The position numbers and the translations under genes are program-made. A stretch of 64,000 nt of DNA. It comes from Thamnidium elegans. Taxonomy: Eukaryota > Mucoromycota > Mucoromycetes > Mucorales > Mucoraceae. The stretch spans positions 1,116,001 through 1,180,000 of the forward strand of contig JAIXMG010000003.1 of the NCBI GenBank assembly GCA_025201345.1, read 5' to 3'. The notes below the pieces were generated by a model. It was not told the origin of the DNA, ran no database searches, and was given only the letters and a program-made list of their open reading frames with translations. Shown one piece after another: positions 12,827 to 24,947 of this stretch (position 1 is the first letter of the stretch; every line of letters starts with the position of its first letter).

Positions 12827-13662
12827 ATGTCCCAGATCTTACAATCAATCTTGGAATGGTTGAGGGGTTTATTTTTTAAAGTAAAATGACTCTTTGTAAA
12901 AACAAACAAATGAAATAACCTTCTGTTTTTTTTTCTAATTTAGACCGAAATGGAGTTAACCCTAGTTGGTTTACAAAACAGTGGAAAAACAACACTTGTC
13001 AACGTTATAGCAGTATGTTGTTGTATATATATAAAAAAGAAAAAGAAAAAAGAAAGATAAAATAACTAACAATAATAACAAAATAGTCAGGGCAATTTAT
13101 TGAAGATTCGATTCCGACTGTAGGATTTAATATGAGAAAAGTAACCAAAGGTAATGTGACCATGAAGCTTTGGGATATTGGAGGACAACCTCGTTTCAGA
13201 AGTATGTGGGAAAGATACTGTCGTGGAGTAAATGCAATTGTGTATGGTATAATAAACAAATATAAAAAAATTACATAACTAACCCCTCTTTTTTTTTTGG
13301 ATTGTAACAGATTTGTAGTAGATGCAGCAGATCATGATAAATTAGAAGCCGCAAAAGTAGAATTGAAAGGATTATTAGAAAGACCACAGTTGATTCATAT
13401 TCCAGTACTTATACTTGGTAACAAGAATGATTTAGATAATGCATTAAGTTCCGAGCAGTTAGTTGATATCTTGTAAGTTTTTTTTTTTTTTTTTAAAAAA
13501 AAAGATAAGCTTTTTATTTATTTAAACATGTATATATTTGATAGACAACTTAAATCAATCACTAATCGAGAAGTATCGTGTTATTCCATTTCGGCAAAGA
13601 ACTATGTCAATATTGATGTCACTCTTCAGTGGTTAATAAAACAAGGCAAAGGACAAAAGTAG
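12827..13662 (+). CDS. ARL8: ARL8-type small GTPase
   Basis: Arf-like GTPase 8, which in animals sits on lysosomes and recruits kinesin adaptors. Five exons were read: 12827-12880, 12944-13012, 13087-13241, 13311-13472 and 13545-13662, giving about 185 aa. Exon 1 encodes only the amphipathic membrane-binding helix ([18 protein letters not shown]), which matches the acetylated N-terminus of ARL8. The P-loop is GLQNSGKTT. Switch I and II are visible in [13 protein letters not shown] and [19 protein letters not shown], the latter an ARL8 hallmark. NKNDL is the guanine-specificity motif. The C-terminus is [10 protein letters not shown]. Saccharomyces lacks ARL8, so its presence fits a filamentous early-diverging fungus. 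Confidence 0.93.
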
Positions 13663-13811
13663 CAACTTTTTTTTAAAAAAAATACTATCTCTACCAAATA
13701 AAGTAAATTATTCCCACCCTCGCTTCATAACCTTTTTAGTTTTTTATAACTTTTTTTTTTTTTTTTTTTTCTTTCTTTTACTTTTTCACTTCTATCCTTT
13801 ATAAAAAAAAA

Positions 13812-15667
13812 ATGAATGAACTTAAATTTATAAATACTACCGAGAATTATGGCGCCGTTACATTCAATACAAAGCCGCGTTCAGTAATAGTTGATCCCGG
13901 TCAAGAAAGATTAAATCAACTCGGTTATAAACAAGTACACGTCAATTTTTTTTTTTTTTTTTTTTTGATGAAAATATTAAAAACTACCTGTTGTAGGAAC
14001 TACAAAGAAGATTATCAACATTTGCCACGTTCGGTATTAAAAACTTTTATTTTAAGTACGCGCTGTATCTCATCATCATTTTTTTTTTGTAGGCCTAGCA
14101 TTTACTAATATCGGTATATTATCCAACACGTCTGCTACATTTCAAACAGGTAATCATGTGTACTATCACTTATCAACGCTTTTTTTTTAATACGGCCCCT
14201 GATTTTTTATAATTGTAAACAGTATTACAAAGAGGTGGTCCTGTGACAATGTTACTAAGTTGGAATATCGTGGCGGCGTTTATGATGTGTGTGGCGCTTT
14301 CATTAGCCGAAGTATGTTCTTTATATCCAACAAGTGGAGGACTTTACTACTGGGTATATGAGTTATTAAGTCGTCATCCGCGTGGTAAATCAAAGGCGCC
14401 TATTGCGTAAGTTTTTTTTTTTTTTTTTTTTTTTTAATTGTTATGATCATCCATTAAGGTTTTAAATGTGACATATTCCTTTTGTTACATTCTAGGGCTT
14501 TCATTACTGGCTGGACTTATTCACTTGCAAATGTTATTTCGATTGGTGCAACCAACGTGACAGTAGGTAAAGTATAATAAAGCACTAAAATATAATGCGT
14601 AACTGAAGATTAAACAATTTATTTTAAAAAAAGCACTTTCGATTGGTTCTATCGCAAAACTTTCAACTGATATTGATATTCCTAAAATTTACTTGATGTT
14701 TATCACATTGGGTATCACGATATTTCATGGCTATTTAAATATGCGCGATATGGGTGGGTTAAACGTTTTAAACCAGTGGAGTGTGTTTTGGTCATGTTCA
14801 GGGTTAATAGTGATCATTACTGCCTTATCAGTCTTTGCCCCTCATCAAAATGCTTCGTGGGTTTTCACATATTACCAAAATCAGACTGGTTTTGAAAATC
14901 CTGGTTATGTACTAGTTCTTGGAATGATTGGTGCTGCTTATTCATTATTTGGTAAAAAAAATTCTAAAAAAGGATAAAAGCATGGAAAGGGTTTAACATA
15001 AATTTCAGGTTGTGAATGCGCTGCTTCTGTAAATGAAGAAACAAAAGATGCGGATATTTCCTCGCCATTGTAAGTTTAAGACTTTTATGAGTACTTCTTA
15101 CTAACATTATTTATATATAAAAAAAAAAAAGAGCAATGGTAAGCTCTATTGCTGTCTCGTGGGTAGTCGGTCTTGCATTTTTAATTGTTCTTTTATTTTC
15201 GATTCAAGATATCGATACCGTTTTAAGTTCTGCCCTACATATGCCCGTTGCACAATTATTTTATGTAAGTAAAAAAAACTTTTTTTTTTTTGTATATCTT
15301 ATTAACTAAAAAAAAAAAGGATGCTATTGGTATATGGGGAACAATGGGATTTTTAGTCCTTATTGTTGTTTGTCAGTTTTGTACAGGTGCAACCACAGTT
15401 ACCGTTACCTCCAGACAAATTTATGCTTTAGCAAGAGATCATGCTACGCCAATGAGTGATAGTTTAAAAACTATCAATGCTCATAAATTACCTGGAAACG
15501 CGGTTTGGTTTACGGTGGCATTAACTTGTTTAGTTGTCTTACCCTTCCCACTTTCGGAACACTTGTTTGAAACCATCGTTAGTGCTACAACTATCACAAT
15601 TCATTTTAGTTATGGTATGATGTCATATATACATATTTTTTTTGCAAAAAAAACTAACTATTTTCTG

Positions 15668-15701
<34 letters not shown>

Positions 15702-16065
15702 GTATAGCCATGGTCTTGGGATGTCGCTTACTTGTGCCGAACCCAGAAAAGAAAAAGGGCAGATTTAATTTAGGAAGATGGAGTGTATTGGTCAACTTGA
15801 TTGGTTTCTTATGGGCATTATTTGCCATGTTTGCATTTATTTTACCTACTTCATGGCCAATCACTAGTAAGTTTCTTTTCTTTTTTTTTTGTTTTTCCAG
15901 AAAAAAGTAATAATAATCTTTCAATTTCTTATCTTAGGCGATACATTTAATTATGCTGGCGTTGGCTTATTTGTAGTAATAATGACTACAGTAATATTTT
16001 GGATGGGTTGGGGAAGATATCACTACGAAGGCCCTAAAGCTATGAGCGATGAAATCGGCGAATAA
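13812..16065 (+). CDS. APC-family amino acid / GABA-type permease
   Basis: A polytopic transporter of the amino acid-polyamine-organocation superfamily, with about 12 membrane helices and roughly 500 aa over about nine exons. After a 40-residue cytosolic N-terminus come ELQRRLSTFATFGLAF and TNIGILSNTSATF, then ALSLAEVCSLYPTSGGLYYW. These are the helix 1-3 signatures of the GABA/choline permease branch (UGA4/HNM1/BAT1-like). Helix 8 contains GATTVTVTSRQIYALARDH, also typical. The gene ends with GPKAMSDEIGE. Several introns carry very long T runs just before the acceptor (14402-14434, 15670-15700). Substrate cannot be fixed from sequence. A GABA aminotransferase lies at 61.8 kb, but too far away to argue linkage. 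Confidence 0.85.
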
Positions 16066-16386
16066 TTGTTCTTTTTGGTTATTTCATCTAGTTTTTTTTT
16101 ATACGATTAATTATTTCCTTTTTTATTTTTACTCTTTATTTATACAACTAACTTAGAAATAAAATAATAGAAAATATTTTTTATATACGTAATGAAGTAT
16201 AGTCATGTCCTTTTTAATAGAAATACAGACAGGTCTTGTGCAAATTTGAATCATTTCGGTCATTATGACTTTGTGTGACGAAATGTATTTTTTTAAAAAA
16301 AAAAGGAGAATGGTACTAATACATGTTTATTCATAGGTTTGTGATATTTACAATAATTACATAAAGGTCTTGTTTTTTAAGAAAGT
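16066..16386. other. intergenic between convergent genes
   Basis: The 3' ends of the permease and of the Ser-rich gene converge here. T-rich sequence and AATAAA-like motifs fit transcript ends. No gene is visible. Confidence 0.4.
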
Positions 16387-17121
16387 CTACTGTCTCGGAT
16401 CCGAACCATTTCTACGATGTATATGAAATGCAGAATTGAGCTTGGATACAAATCTCTTTTTTGCCGATTGTTTTTGGCTAAGGGAAATACTTGACGAGTC
16501 TCCGTCGGTAGAGGGAGTAGAGGATCGCGTGCTAGTGACAGGTGAAAAATATTCCATGACAGATTTAGTATCATTAGTAGATGATGATCCTGTCATTGAT
16601 CCTTGCGATATACTAAGACTATTACTATCAGTTTTAGTTAGATTGGGTGATGATAAAGGAGAATCGAACATTAAGACAGGAGATGATGAGTTAGAGGATG
16701 GAGAGCTCTTGATAGATTTGGGTTTTGGATCACCGTGAACAGGAGCATGACCCAACTTGACTCTAGTCTTTTGCCACCATAGAGGTGGACAAGTAGTTCC
16801 AGACAATTCGTCTCTAGTTGAAGGTCGACTTCTAATTTCTGTAGTTTCAGTAGGTAAACTGAATCGACGTTGTTGGTCGCCATGGTTTTCGTTATCGATA
16901 GTCACAAAATCTCGTTTGATAAATGGCTTCGGTTTCAATGGTTCAGAGTGTGCTCTAGGTCTTTTAATTTTTTTTAAATTTGATGGCTTTTGAAGTAATC
17001 CTGATTCTCGAAATATACAAAAAAGAACAGAACAGAACCAAAATATTTCGGATTGTACGAGCGCTAAAGATACAATGACTCGACTGGGGTGTTGTTTATC
17101 TGTATGAAGGTATTCCACCAT
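16387..17121 (-). CDS. uncharacterised Ser-rich protein
   Basis: One ORF of 244 aa. A short N-terminal region (MVEYLHTDKQHPSR) is followed by a hydrophobic patch (SEIFWFCSVLFCIFRESG) and then a long basic, Ser/Thr/Pro-rich low-complexity region. Elements include KRPRAHSEP, RFSLPTET and SPVLMFDSPLSSPN, which look like phosphorylation sites. The C-terminus is KKRFVSKLNSAFHIHRRN. The hydrophobic patch might be an unrecognised short intron rather than coding. No family is recognised. The start is the only good upstream ATG, and no upstream exon is evident. Confidence 0.5.
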   Translation of the reverse strand: MVEYLHTDKQHPSRVIVSLALVQSEIFWFCSVLFCIFRESGLLQKPSNLKKIKRPRAHSEPLKPKPFIKRDFVTIDNENHGDQQRRFSLPTETTEIRSRPSTRDELSGTTCPPLWWQKTRVKLGHAPVHGDPKPKSIKSSPSSNSSSPVLMFDSPLSSPNLTKTDSNSLSISQGSMTGSSSTNDTKSVMEYFSPVTSTRSSTPSTDGDSSSISLSQKQSAKKRFVSKLNSAFHIHRRNGSDPRQ

Positions 17122-18512
17122 TTTTCTAATGTAAAAAAAATAATTATAATAATTGATATTACGATTTAAAGTATGTAAAGTAGCATTGAGCGGAAAAAGA
17201 AGAAAATAGAAAAACCTGAGGAAAAAAGCTCATATTTATATATATATCGAATTAAAAGGCAGCTTTATTACCTTTTTTTTTTTTTATTTAGTATCCGGCT
17301 CATGTCCAATTAAAGAAAATAGAAAGGGTGTCTTTGATGTTTCAATGGGGAGGGGGGTTTCCTGATTTATCTTAAATCACAGGATTGATATGTATGATAT
17401 ACAGAAAAAGTCTATTGGGGAGAAAAGGTTTTTTTTTTATAAGCAATTTACTCGGAATACGAAAAATGTCTTCAAGAGTGCAGCCAGGGTTGAAAAATAA
17501 GATATTCTTATATTCTTTACGGCTAATAAACTCCAAGAAAAAAAATAAGCTCCGTAAATAGTTTATTTTAAGCATTTTATTTTAAGCTGACATTCTTTTT
17601 TTTATATATATCCAAGATATACGATTCTACTATTTTTAATTGTGCTCTCGTATATCTCTACATCTATGTATGTTTAAACAGATGTATATGTACCGGTATA
17701 ATGGACCATGGGTTGACCACAAATAAATCAATACTTATGCTACATCAATTATTTGAAAGTTCTGATAAAAAGAACTATGTACAGCAGCGGCTATCATTTT
17801 TATTTTCTAATTAGAAAGAAGAAAGCTTTCTTTCTTTTCTATCAAAGAAGATCTGATTAACCAGTTACTTAGGTGATTTTTCTGATCGGATATGTAAAAT
17901 AATTTAGTTTAACAAGAATTTGTACTTATGAATCAATTATAATATTTGTGATATTCCGATATCTATCATTTACTTTTTCGAAACAATTAAGAGAATGACA
18001 TTGTGTTGACCAGTCAAATGATATTGTACGCTCCCCTTTTTCTTACAATTAGCGAAAAAAAAAAAGAAGGAAAAATCGCTGTATACTTTATATAATACTC
18101 TATAAAAAATAGTAGTATTCAGGACATCAGTTTCGGCTCAATTGATTTATTTAAAGTTCTCTAACTTTAGGAATTATGTGCCAAGGAAAACAAATAAAAA
18201 CGCTGTGATACTACACTCTATACTTTTTGTTCACATGGGAACAAAACAAAGAATAATTCCTTGATAAACACCGATGCTACTTTCCCAAACTACTTTTTTA
18301 AGGGAGGCTTTTAAAACTGTCAATTTGACTCACTATTCTTACTCTAGACCTAATGCCTTTTTATTCTTTCTTAAACCTTAGTCACGTTTTTGTTCAGTGT
18401 ATGTCATCACTAGTTAAATCTCAGCGTAAACGCCAATTTTTTTCACACTTTTTTTGGTTGTTCGTTTTTTATATTTTTCATTCTTTACAGGGTCCCTACG
18501 TAAAAGAAACCA
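17122..18512. other. intergenic, 1.4 kb
   Basis: Divergent upstream space between the Ser-rich gene and the PPR gene. It is AT-rich with T and A runs. A minus-strand ORF at 17372-17575 is low complexity and unconvincing. No RNA gene or repeat is seen. Confidence 0.4.
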
Positions 18513-20018
18513 ATGACAATTAGACACTTACCTCTTTCCAGGTCTGTTATTGTTAATGTACTATACGCAATTGTTTCTCGACCAATAGATAATCATGTCA
18601 TTCGATCCTCCTCCACAAAGAGTCTTTTACGTCAACAACCCCTGACATCCATGTTTGCGAAAGCAAACCAATGTGGAATTCAAAGACTAGCTTATTCAAC
18701 ACAACCTTCCTCAATAATAGAATATGACGATAATACCACCGATACCACGCATACAGATACTAAAAAAAGACAATACAACAAATGCAAAACCATCTTAAAG
18801 AAAACTTCTGACAGCGAAAAGAAAGCATTTAATGGACTTGTTCAAAAAACGAAAAAAGAAAGACCCACTTCAGTAGTAGAATACAATCGTTTAATTGTTT
18901 ATTCTGTTAGAGAAAACAGGATAAATAAAGCCATCAGTTTACTTCGTGAAATGGAAAGAAATGGGTTTAAACCTAATGTGTACACGTATACAATGATTAT
19001 TACTGAATATAGTAAACAATCTGATATGGTTAGAGCAAGAAAGTGGTTGAATCGAATGTTAAAAAATAAAATCGATCCTGATGCTCACATCTATACCAGC
19101 CTCATTGACGGTTATATGCGAGAGGCTAATGTCGATAAAGCAGAAGTCATGTTTAAAATAATGATGAAGAGAGACATAAAACCAACTCTGGTTACTTACA
19201 ATATATTAATGCATCATTCTGTTCGACAATTAAATATGGAATCTGCTTTAAAGTTTTGGGGTAATTTACTCGAGGCAGGTTTGAAATCTGATGTATACAC
19301 TTTTGCTATTATTTTACACGGTTTAGGAGAGGAAGGTCGTGTTGACGAAGCTTGGAGGATTTTCAAAACGATGGAAGAACAAAAAGTAAATGTCAATGAA
19401 GTTATTGTAACAACTTTAATGGGAATGCACGTTAAACAACATGACGATGAATACGCTATACAATTATTCAACAAATTTTTCACTACTGATGCCGGTAAAA
19501 TTCCATTAACTGTCACTAATCATACTCGTAACGTGTTATTAAATGCTGTGGTTGGTAAAGCTGATTCAGAAACGATCAGTAAATATTACGATCTTTACAA
19601 GAAATGCATCAACGATAAAGAAACTTCCCCGTTATTTATTGGTGCTAATGTTTATACTTATACCACTTTTATGCGTGCTTTTCTTCGTCGTGATAATTTA
19701 GCTATGGTCAGTCAAGTATATTCAGATATGGTTGCGCGGAATATACAGCCCTCTCTAGTAACGTATTCAACTTTAATGCTTGCTCATGCTTATGTTCCTG
19801 ACCCTGAATCTTGTGTTCGTATCTTGGAAGAATTGAAAAAGGGTGGTATTGAATTAAATGCTGTATTATATACTATCGTTATGAGAGCTTGGGCTAAAGC
19901 TGGTAAATGGGAAAATGTCAAGAGTACTTATGAGTTAATGAAGCAGGATAACATTCAACCAACAAAATTAACTATGGAAGTGCTTCGTTACGGTGGCTCT
20001 AGAAGTGTAGCAGAATAG
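18513..20018 (+). CDS. mitochondrial pentatricopeptide repeat protein
   Basis: An intronless ORF of 501 aa. The first ~65 residues are basic and Ser-rich with no acidic residue until D28, consistent with a mitochondrial presequence. From about residue 125 come tandem 35-residue PPR units with the usual NAVTYNxLI-like openings: VVEYNRLIVYSVRENRINKA, NVYTYTMIITEYSKQSDM, DAHIYTSLIDGYMREANV, TLVTYNILMHHSV and DVYTFAIILHGLGEEGRV. Further units (NVYTYTTFMRAFLRRDNLA, SLVTYSTLMLAHAY, NAVLYTIVMRAWAKAGKW) lie after a less regular 60-residue break. PPR proteins bind organellar RNA in a base-specific way; the target is unknown. No catalytic SMR, DYW or RNA polymerase domain is visible. Confidence 0.88.
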   Translation: MTIRHLPLSRSVIVNVLYAIVSRPIDNHVIRSSSTKSLLRQQPLTSMFAKANQCGIQRLAYSTQPSSIIEYDDNTTDTTHTDTKKRQYNKCKTILKKTSDSEKKAFNGLVQKTKKERPTSVVEYNRLIVYSVRENRINKAISLLREMERNGFKPNVYTYTMIITEYSKQSDMVRARKWLNRMLKNKIDPDAHIYTSLIDGYMREANVDKAEVMFKIMMKRDIKPTLVTYNILMHHSVRQLNMESALKFWGNLLEAGLKSDVYTFAIILHGLGEEGRVDEAWRIFKTMEEQKVNVNEVIVTTLMGMHVKQHDDEYAIQLFNKFFTTDAGKIPLTVTNHTRNVLLNAVVGKADSETISKYYDLYKKCINDKETSPLFIGANVYTYTTFMRAFLRRDNLAMVSQVYSDMVARNIQPSLVTYSTLMLAHAYVPDPESCVRILEELKKGGIELNAVLYTIVMRAWAKAGKWENVKSTYELMKQDNIQPTKLTMEVLRYGGSRSVAE

Positions 20019-20231
20019 TGTTTTTTGTACATACATTTACGATATTAGAATAAAAAAAAAAAAGTTATAAACGGCCTTTTAATAATATAGAAGTGACGCA
20101 AACTCATCGGGCCAACCCTGGCCCACAAGGCATCCATTTTTTTAATATGCTTTTTTTTTGAGTCTCAAAATTATATAGATTTTCTAAAGTTGTCCCTTTT
20201 TTTTCTTTTTTGTTAAAGGAATTCGTTAAAC
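20019..20231 (+). promoter_or_regulatory. ATP2 upstream region with GC-rich palindrome
   Basis: A short gap between the PPR stop and the ATP2 ATG. In otherwise AT-rich DNA it holds GGGCCA-ACCC-TGGCCC at 20109-20124, a perfect 6-bp inverted repeat, about 110 bp before the start codon. It could be a binding site for an activator, or part of the 3' end of the PPR transcript. Confidence 0.3.
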
Positions 20232-21980
<1,749 letters not shown>

Positions 21981-22120
21981 TTTTAAAAAACTATATATAC
22001 ACTATAATAAAACATCCACTTTAGAAACTATTAACTTGTGAGCCTTTTGTATTTGTAACACACAATGTATGTAAATGGCGTGGTTTGTTCTCAATATAGA
22101 TGGTGTATGCATATTGAGTT

Positions 22121-22140
22121 ACAGTCAAACCTATGGAAAT
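22121..22140 (+). repeat. left terminal inverted repeat
   Basis: The 20-bp sequence ACAGTCAAACCTATGGAAAT is the exact reverse complement of 24798-24817. The match stops on both sides of the 20 bp. The base before it (22120) is T, giving a TA at the boundary. Confidence 0.85.
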
Positions 22141-22214
22141 AATACTAAACTAATTAAAATCACTTTCTTCTTTATATCTTTCAAATAAGCTAATAATAAT
22201 AATTTAATTTTTTT

Positions 22215-23207
22215 TTATGGGAGAGTTATTATCATACAAATAAGATTAAACCAAGATGAATTTGTTGACAGGTGGGCATTTATCACATTTTCAGCCTTCG
22301 CTTCAGCAACATCTCGATTGTTCGTCGTGCCTAAAACAATCTCAGTTGCCTCCGCTTCGGCTTCCAATGTGGTAAGGTTCTCCGCTGAAAAAATTGAATT
22401 TGAGATACGAGCACCCAAAGAAGTTTTTGTGGTTGGCTTGTAGTAAAACCTTTCGAAAGTTTGTGTATTTCTACTCCATTTGCATGTTCTTTTACTTTCT
22501 CTATAGATATTCTTTTTTCAATAGCTTTAGTACTAGACGCTGATCTAATTGAATGTGTCCCATACAATTCAATGTGTATCCTAGCTTTCGACATAAGCTC
22601 TTTCACCCAGTTAGCCACTGTGGTTTCTCTCACCGAGCAGACTTTTTCTTCACCTTCCAGATACGCTAAAAAAAAGTTTGTGATCAATCGGTAACTTCGT
22701 TTTTAATTGATCCGTCCTTTGAATAAAGGTTTGTAGTGTCTTTACCGGACAAATCGACCTTCCATACGTAACACCTAACGTACACGCCTTCATTTGAGCC
22801 TCCTTGAGTTGTCTGAAATGTATTATCGCTCCCGATAGTACTTCTTGTTCATCCCTTTGTATTAAAACGTCTTGATATTGTATATTTCCTACATCCGACC
22901 TTGGTCTTGCCATAGTTGCAATACAAATTAATACAACCGTTTTCTTTTGTAGCTCCTTTAGTGACAGTTTCTGGTCATCCGAATAATGTTCTTCAAGATA
23001 TCCAATTAGAATCTCTACATCCCAAGTCTTTAGATTGTGTGTAGCTGGAACGGGAACCGGTTGGTTTCTTTTTGCTCTAAAGAAGTCACTTATCAATTGA
23101 TTTTGTGTTATTGGTTCTTTATCGGGATGTAGGTATCTAAATACTGATGTAATTGCTGATCTCAAATTGTTTAGTTGTTGAGTACTGAATTGTTCATTAT
23201 CCATCAA
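22215..23207 (-). pseudogene. DIRS-type tyrosine recombinase, frameshifted
   Basis: Remains of the tyrosine recombinase that integrates DIRS-type retroelements in place of a DDE integrase. The N-terminal part (23207 to about 22670) has VVLICIATMARPRSDVGNIQ, carrying the first catalytic arginine. At a T run near 22670 the frame shifts. The next piece holds TVANWVKELMSKA and the HxxR box in YGTHSIRSASSTKA. A second shift near 22480 moves the nucleophile region (TFERFYYKP) into a third frame, which ends in a Glu/Ala-rich tail. All catalytic boxes are present but cannot be translated together. In intact elements this ORF follows the RT-RNase H ORF, as here. Confidence 0.8.
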
Positions 23208-24048
23208 AAATTCTAAAAAAAAAATTGAGTAGTGGTATCATTTTCCACGGTGGGTACGCATATAGTCCAGTTCTTGGTCACTTCTGTAGGAAAGCATCTG
23301 TTGCTATCGCATTCGGATCCGGTCTTAGACTCCAGTACCTTTCCAGTTGGGTGTTCTCTCTTGACACAAACATGTATATCTTCAAAGGTCCCCATTTCTT
23401 CTGAATTTTTTGAAATAACTTCCTCGGTATTGTACTCTCGTACAGCGGTTTCCTGGTCCTCGACGATTTGTCCGCTTCCACATTGTTGATTCCCTTGATA
23501 TGTTGATATATCACGTCCAATTTGTATCGATTGCAAAGGTCTTGAATTCGCACTGCATAATCCCGCAAGTGTACTGACGCTGTACCTCCTGCCTTGGTAG
23601 TATATTTTATTGAGGTTTTGTTGTCTGTTAAAACCTTGGTTGTGCTGTTTTGAATTTTGGGGCACGCAACTTCAGAGCAAAACATATGGCCATCAGCTCC
23701 CTTACGTTGATTGACATTAATTTCTCTTCTTCCGTCCAGAACCCGTACGCTCGTACTACCGATGAATTGATTTCCCAACTTGTGTCCGAACTGTCCGTCG
23801 TGATGGTCACCTCTGGTTCCTTCAATTGAATCCTCCGAATTGGCAGTCCATGATTTTCGAATGCTAAAAACGGTCTTGAACCTGGGTGTATGGGTAGTAC
23901 TGTGTAGGCGTCTTGTTAATCTAACTTTACCATGTAGTCTCCTTGTTCTATCAAATCTCTTAATGCAGGAACGCCTTCTATCTTGAAATGTACCAAGAAT
24001 TAACCTATGCATTTTATCATTAATTTTTTTCATGTTTTGAAGCTTCAA
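23208..24048 (-). pseudogene. DIRS-type RNase H region, frameshifted
   Basis: The RNase H part of a DIRS RT-RH polyprotein. Coding signal jumps between frames. EPEVTITTDSSDTSWEI and INVRELMAICFALKLRAPKF sit in one frame (23825-23628). KVLTDNKTSIKYTTKAGGT, LRDYAVRIQDLCNRYKLDV and YQHIKGINNVEADKSSR sit in another. The aspartates of TTDSSD, LTDNKT and NVEADKSSR fit RNase H catalytic positions. Then come YWSLRPDPNAIATDAFLQK and an aromatic-rich segment that usually links RNase H to the recombinase. The reverse transcriptase core, including its YxDD-type motif, is absent upstream, so the 5' part of the element is deleted. Confidence 0.75.
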
Positions 24049-24238
24049 ATACGTCCTCCCAATTCAATTCCAATAATTTGTCCTCTGGAAGATTATTGAT
24101 ATGACTTGAAAAATCCCCAAAAGAACTGATTGGCATTCTCAAAAAATAATACTGCTTTACAAACACTCTTCTCATTTCTTTCGAAAGTAGATAGTTATTA
24201 TCTCCATCACGAGGAAACTTTGGGCTGCTGGCCACCAT
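24020..24238 (-). CDS. short ORF at the 5' end of the DIRS remnant, function unknown
   Basis: A 72-codon ORF starting MVASSPKFPRDGDNNYLLSK and ending EDVFEASKHEKN. It overlaps the start of the RNase H region in another frame. It could be what remains of a gag-like first ORF or simply an artefact of the deletion joint. No family is recognised. Confidence 0.3.
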   Translation of the reverse strand: MVASSPKFPRDGDNNYLLSKEMRRVFVKQYYFLRMPISSFGDFSSHINNLPEDKLLELNWEDVFEASKHEKN

Positions 24239-24324
24239 TCTTAAAAAACTAAAGATGTTTCTAATATTCTTTTTTTTATACTCTTTACCACATCGTTAAG
24301 CCTTATGAGCAAGAGAAATCAAGA

Positions 24325-24705
24325 TTGAAGAAAAAGTTATTTTATTACTTCTGTAAGTATTTACAACTCTTAATGAAAAGTGGCTTACATATAATATGTA
24401 ACATCATGTGCAAAAATAATATCTCAAACCCGAGCGAAGCAAATATAATCAATTTTTATCTATTTTTTGAACGCAAATCTCTGTATAGTTCACACCTTCT
24501 TAAACGACATTTTATTTTCTCGTCGAGCAAAATGAAGCGCGATCGATTATTGGTGGAAGAACATTTATCAGATAGAATTGCTGATGCCTGTAATGATGTT
24601 CTCATCAGCGACCTCTATGATTTCTGTAATCACTCAAAGCGTCAGATTGTTAAAAACATCATCCTGATATATATACATATGGACTTAAATGCCAAATTTA
24701 ATTAA
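24325..24705 (+). other. unassigned ORF between DIRS remnant and right TIR
   Basis: An open frame, whose part from the ATG at 24531 (MKRDRLLVEEHLSDRIADACNDV) has ordinary codon composition and reads like a helical protein for about 45 residues before turning low complexity. It lies inside the TIR-bounded unit. It may be a fragment of host or element coding sequence. No homology is recognised. Confidence 0.25.
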
Positions 24706-24797
24706 CCAAAATGATAAAAATAATTGAGCTTATAACAATTTTTCAATTTCCGCCAATTTTTTTTGTCTTTCGACCAATCATTTTTGTGAAAATGCCA

Positions 24798-24817
24798 ATT
24801 TCCATAGGTTTGACTGT
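24798..24817 (-). repeat. right terminal inverted repeat
   Basis: Exact inverted partner of 22121-22140. The base after it (24818) is A, so TA also borders this end. Confidence 0.85.
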
Positions 24818-24947
24818 ATGGACACACCGCACATTAATTTTCTTTTTTCTTTATTATTGTTATTTTTCCCCCTTTTTTTTTCTCTCCCTCTCATCCCCTT
24901 TTACATACATATATAAATACGCCTATTATAAAAATATAATTATAATC

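Larger units (their letters stand above)
22121..24817. mobile_element. TIR-bounded 2.7-kb unit containing a decayed DIRS-like retroelement
   Basis: A perfect 20-bp inverted repeat marks the ends (22121-22140 and 24798-24817). The dinucleotide TA can be read as the target site on both sides (22120-22121 and 24817-24818). Inside, on the minus strand, lie RNase H and tyrosine recombinase regions of a DIRS-type retroelement, split by frameshifts. No reverse transcriptase core is visible, so the unit is internally deleted. The TA-flanked CAGTCAAACC end is what Tc1/mariner-type DNA transposons usually look like. DIRS ends are normally longer repeats without target duplication. It may therefore be a DIRS fragment trapped in a mariner-like element, or an unusual DIRS end. 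Either way it is not active as read. Confidence 0.75.

Noticed and set aside
13087..13310. An apparent frame break in ARL8 between exons 3 and 4
   Set aside because: Using the donor GTATGG at 13242 instead of the next GT restores [12 protein letters not shown], so the gene is intact.
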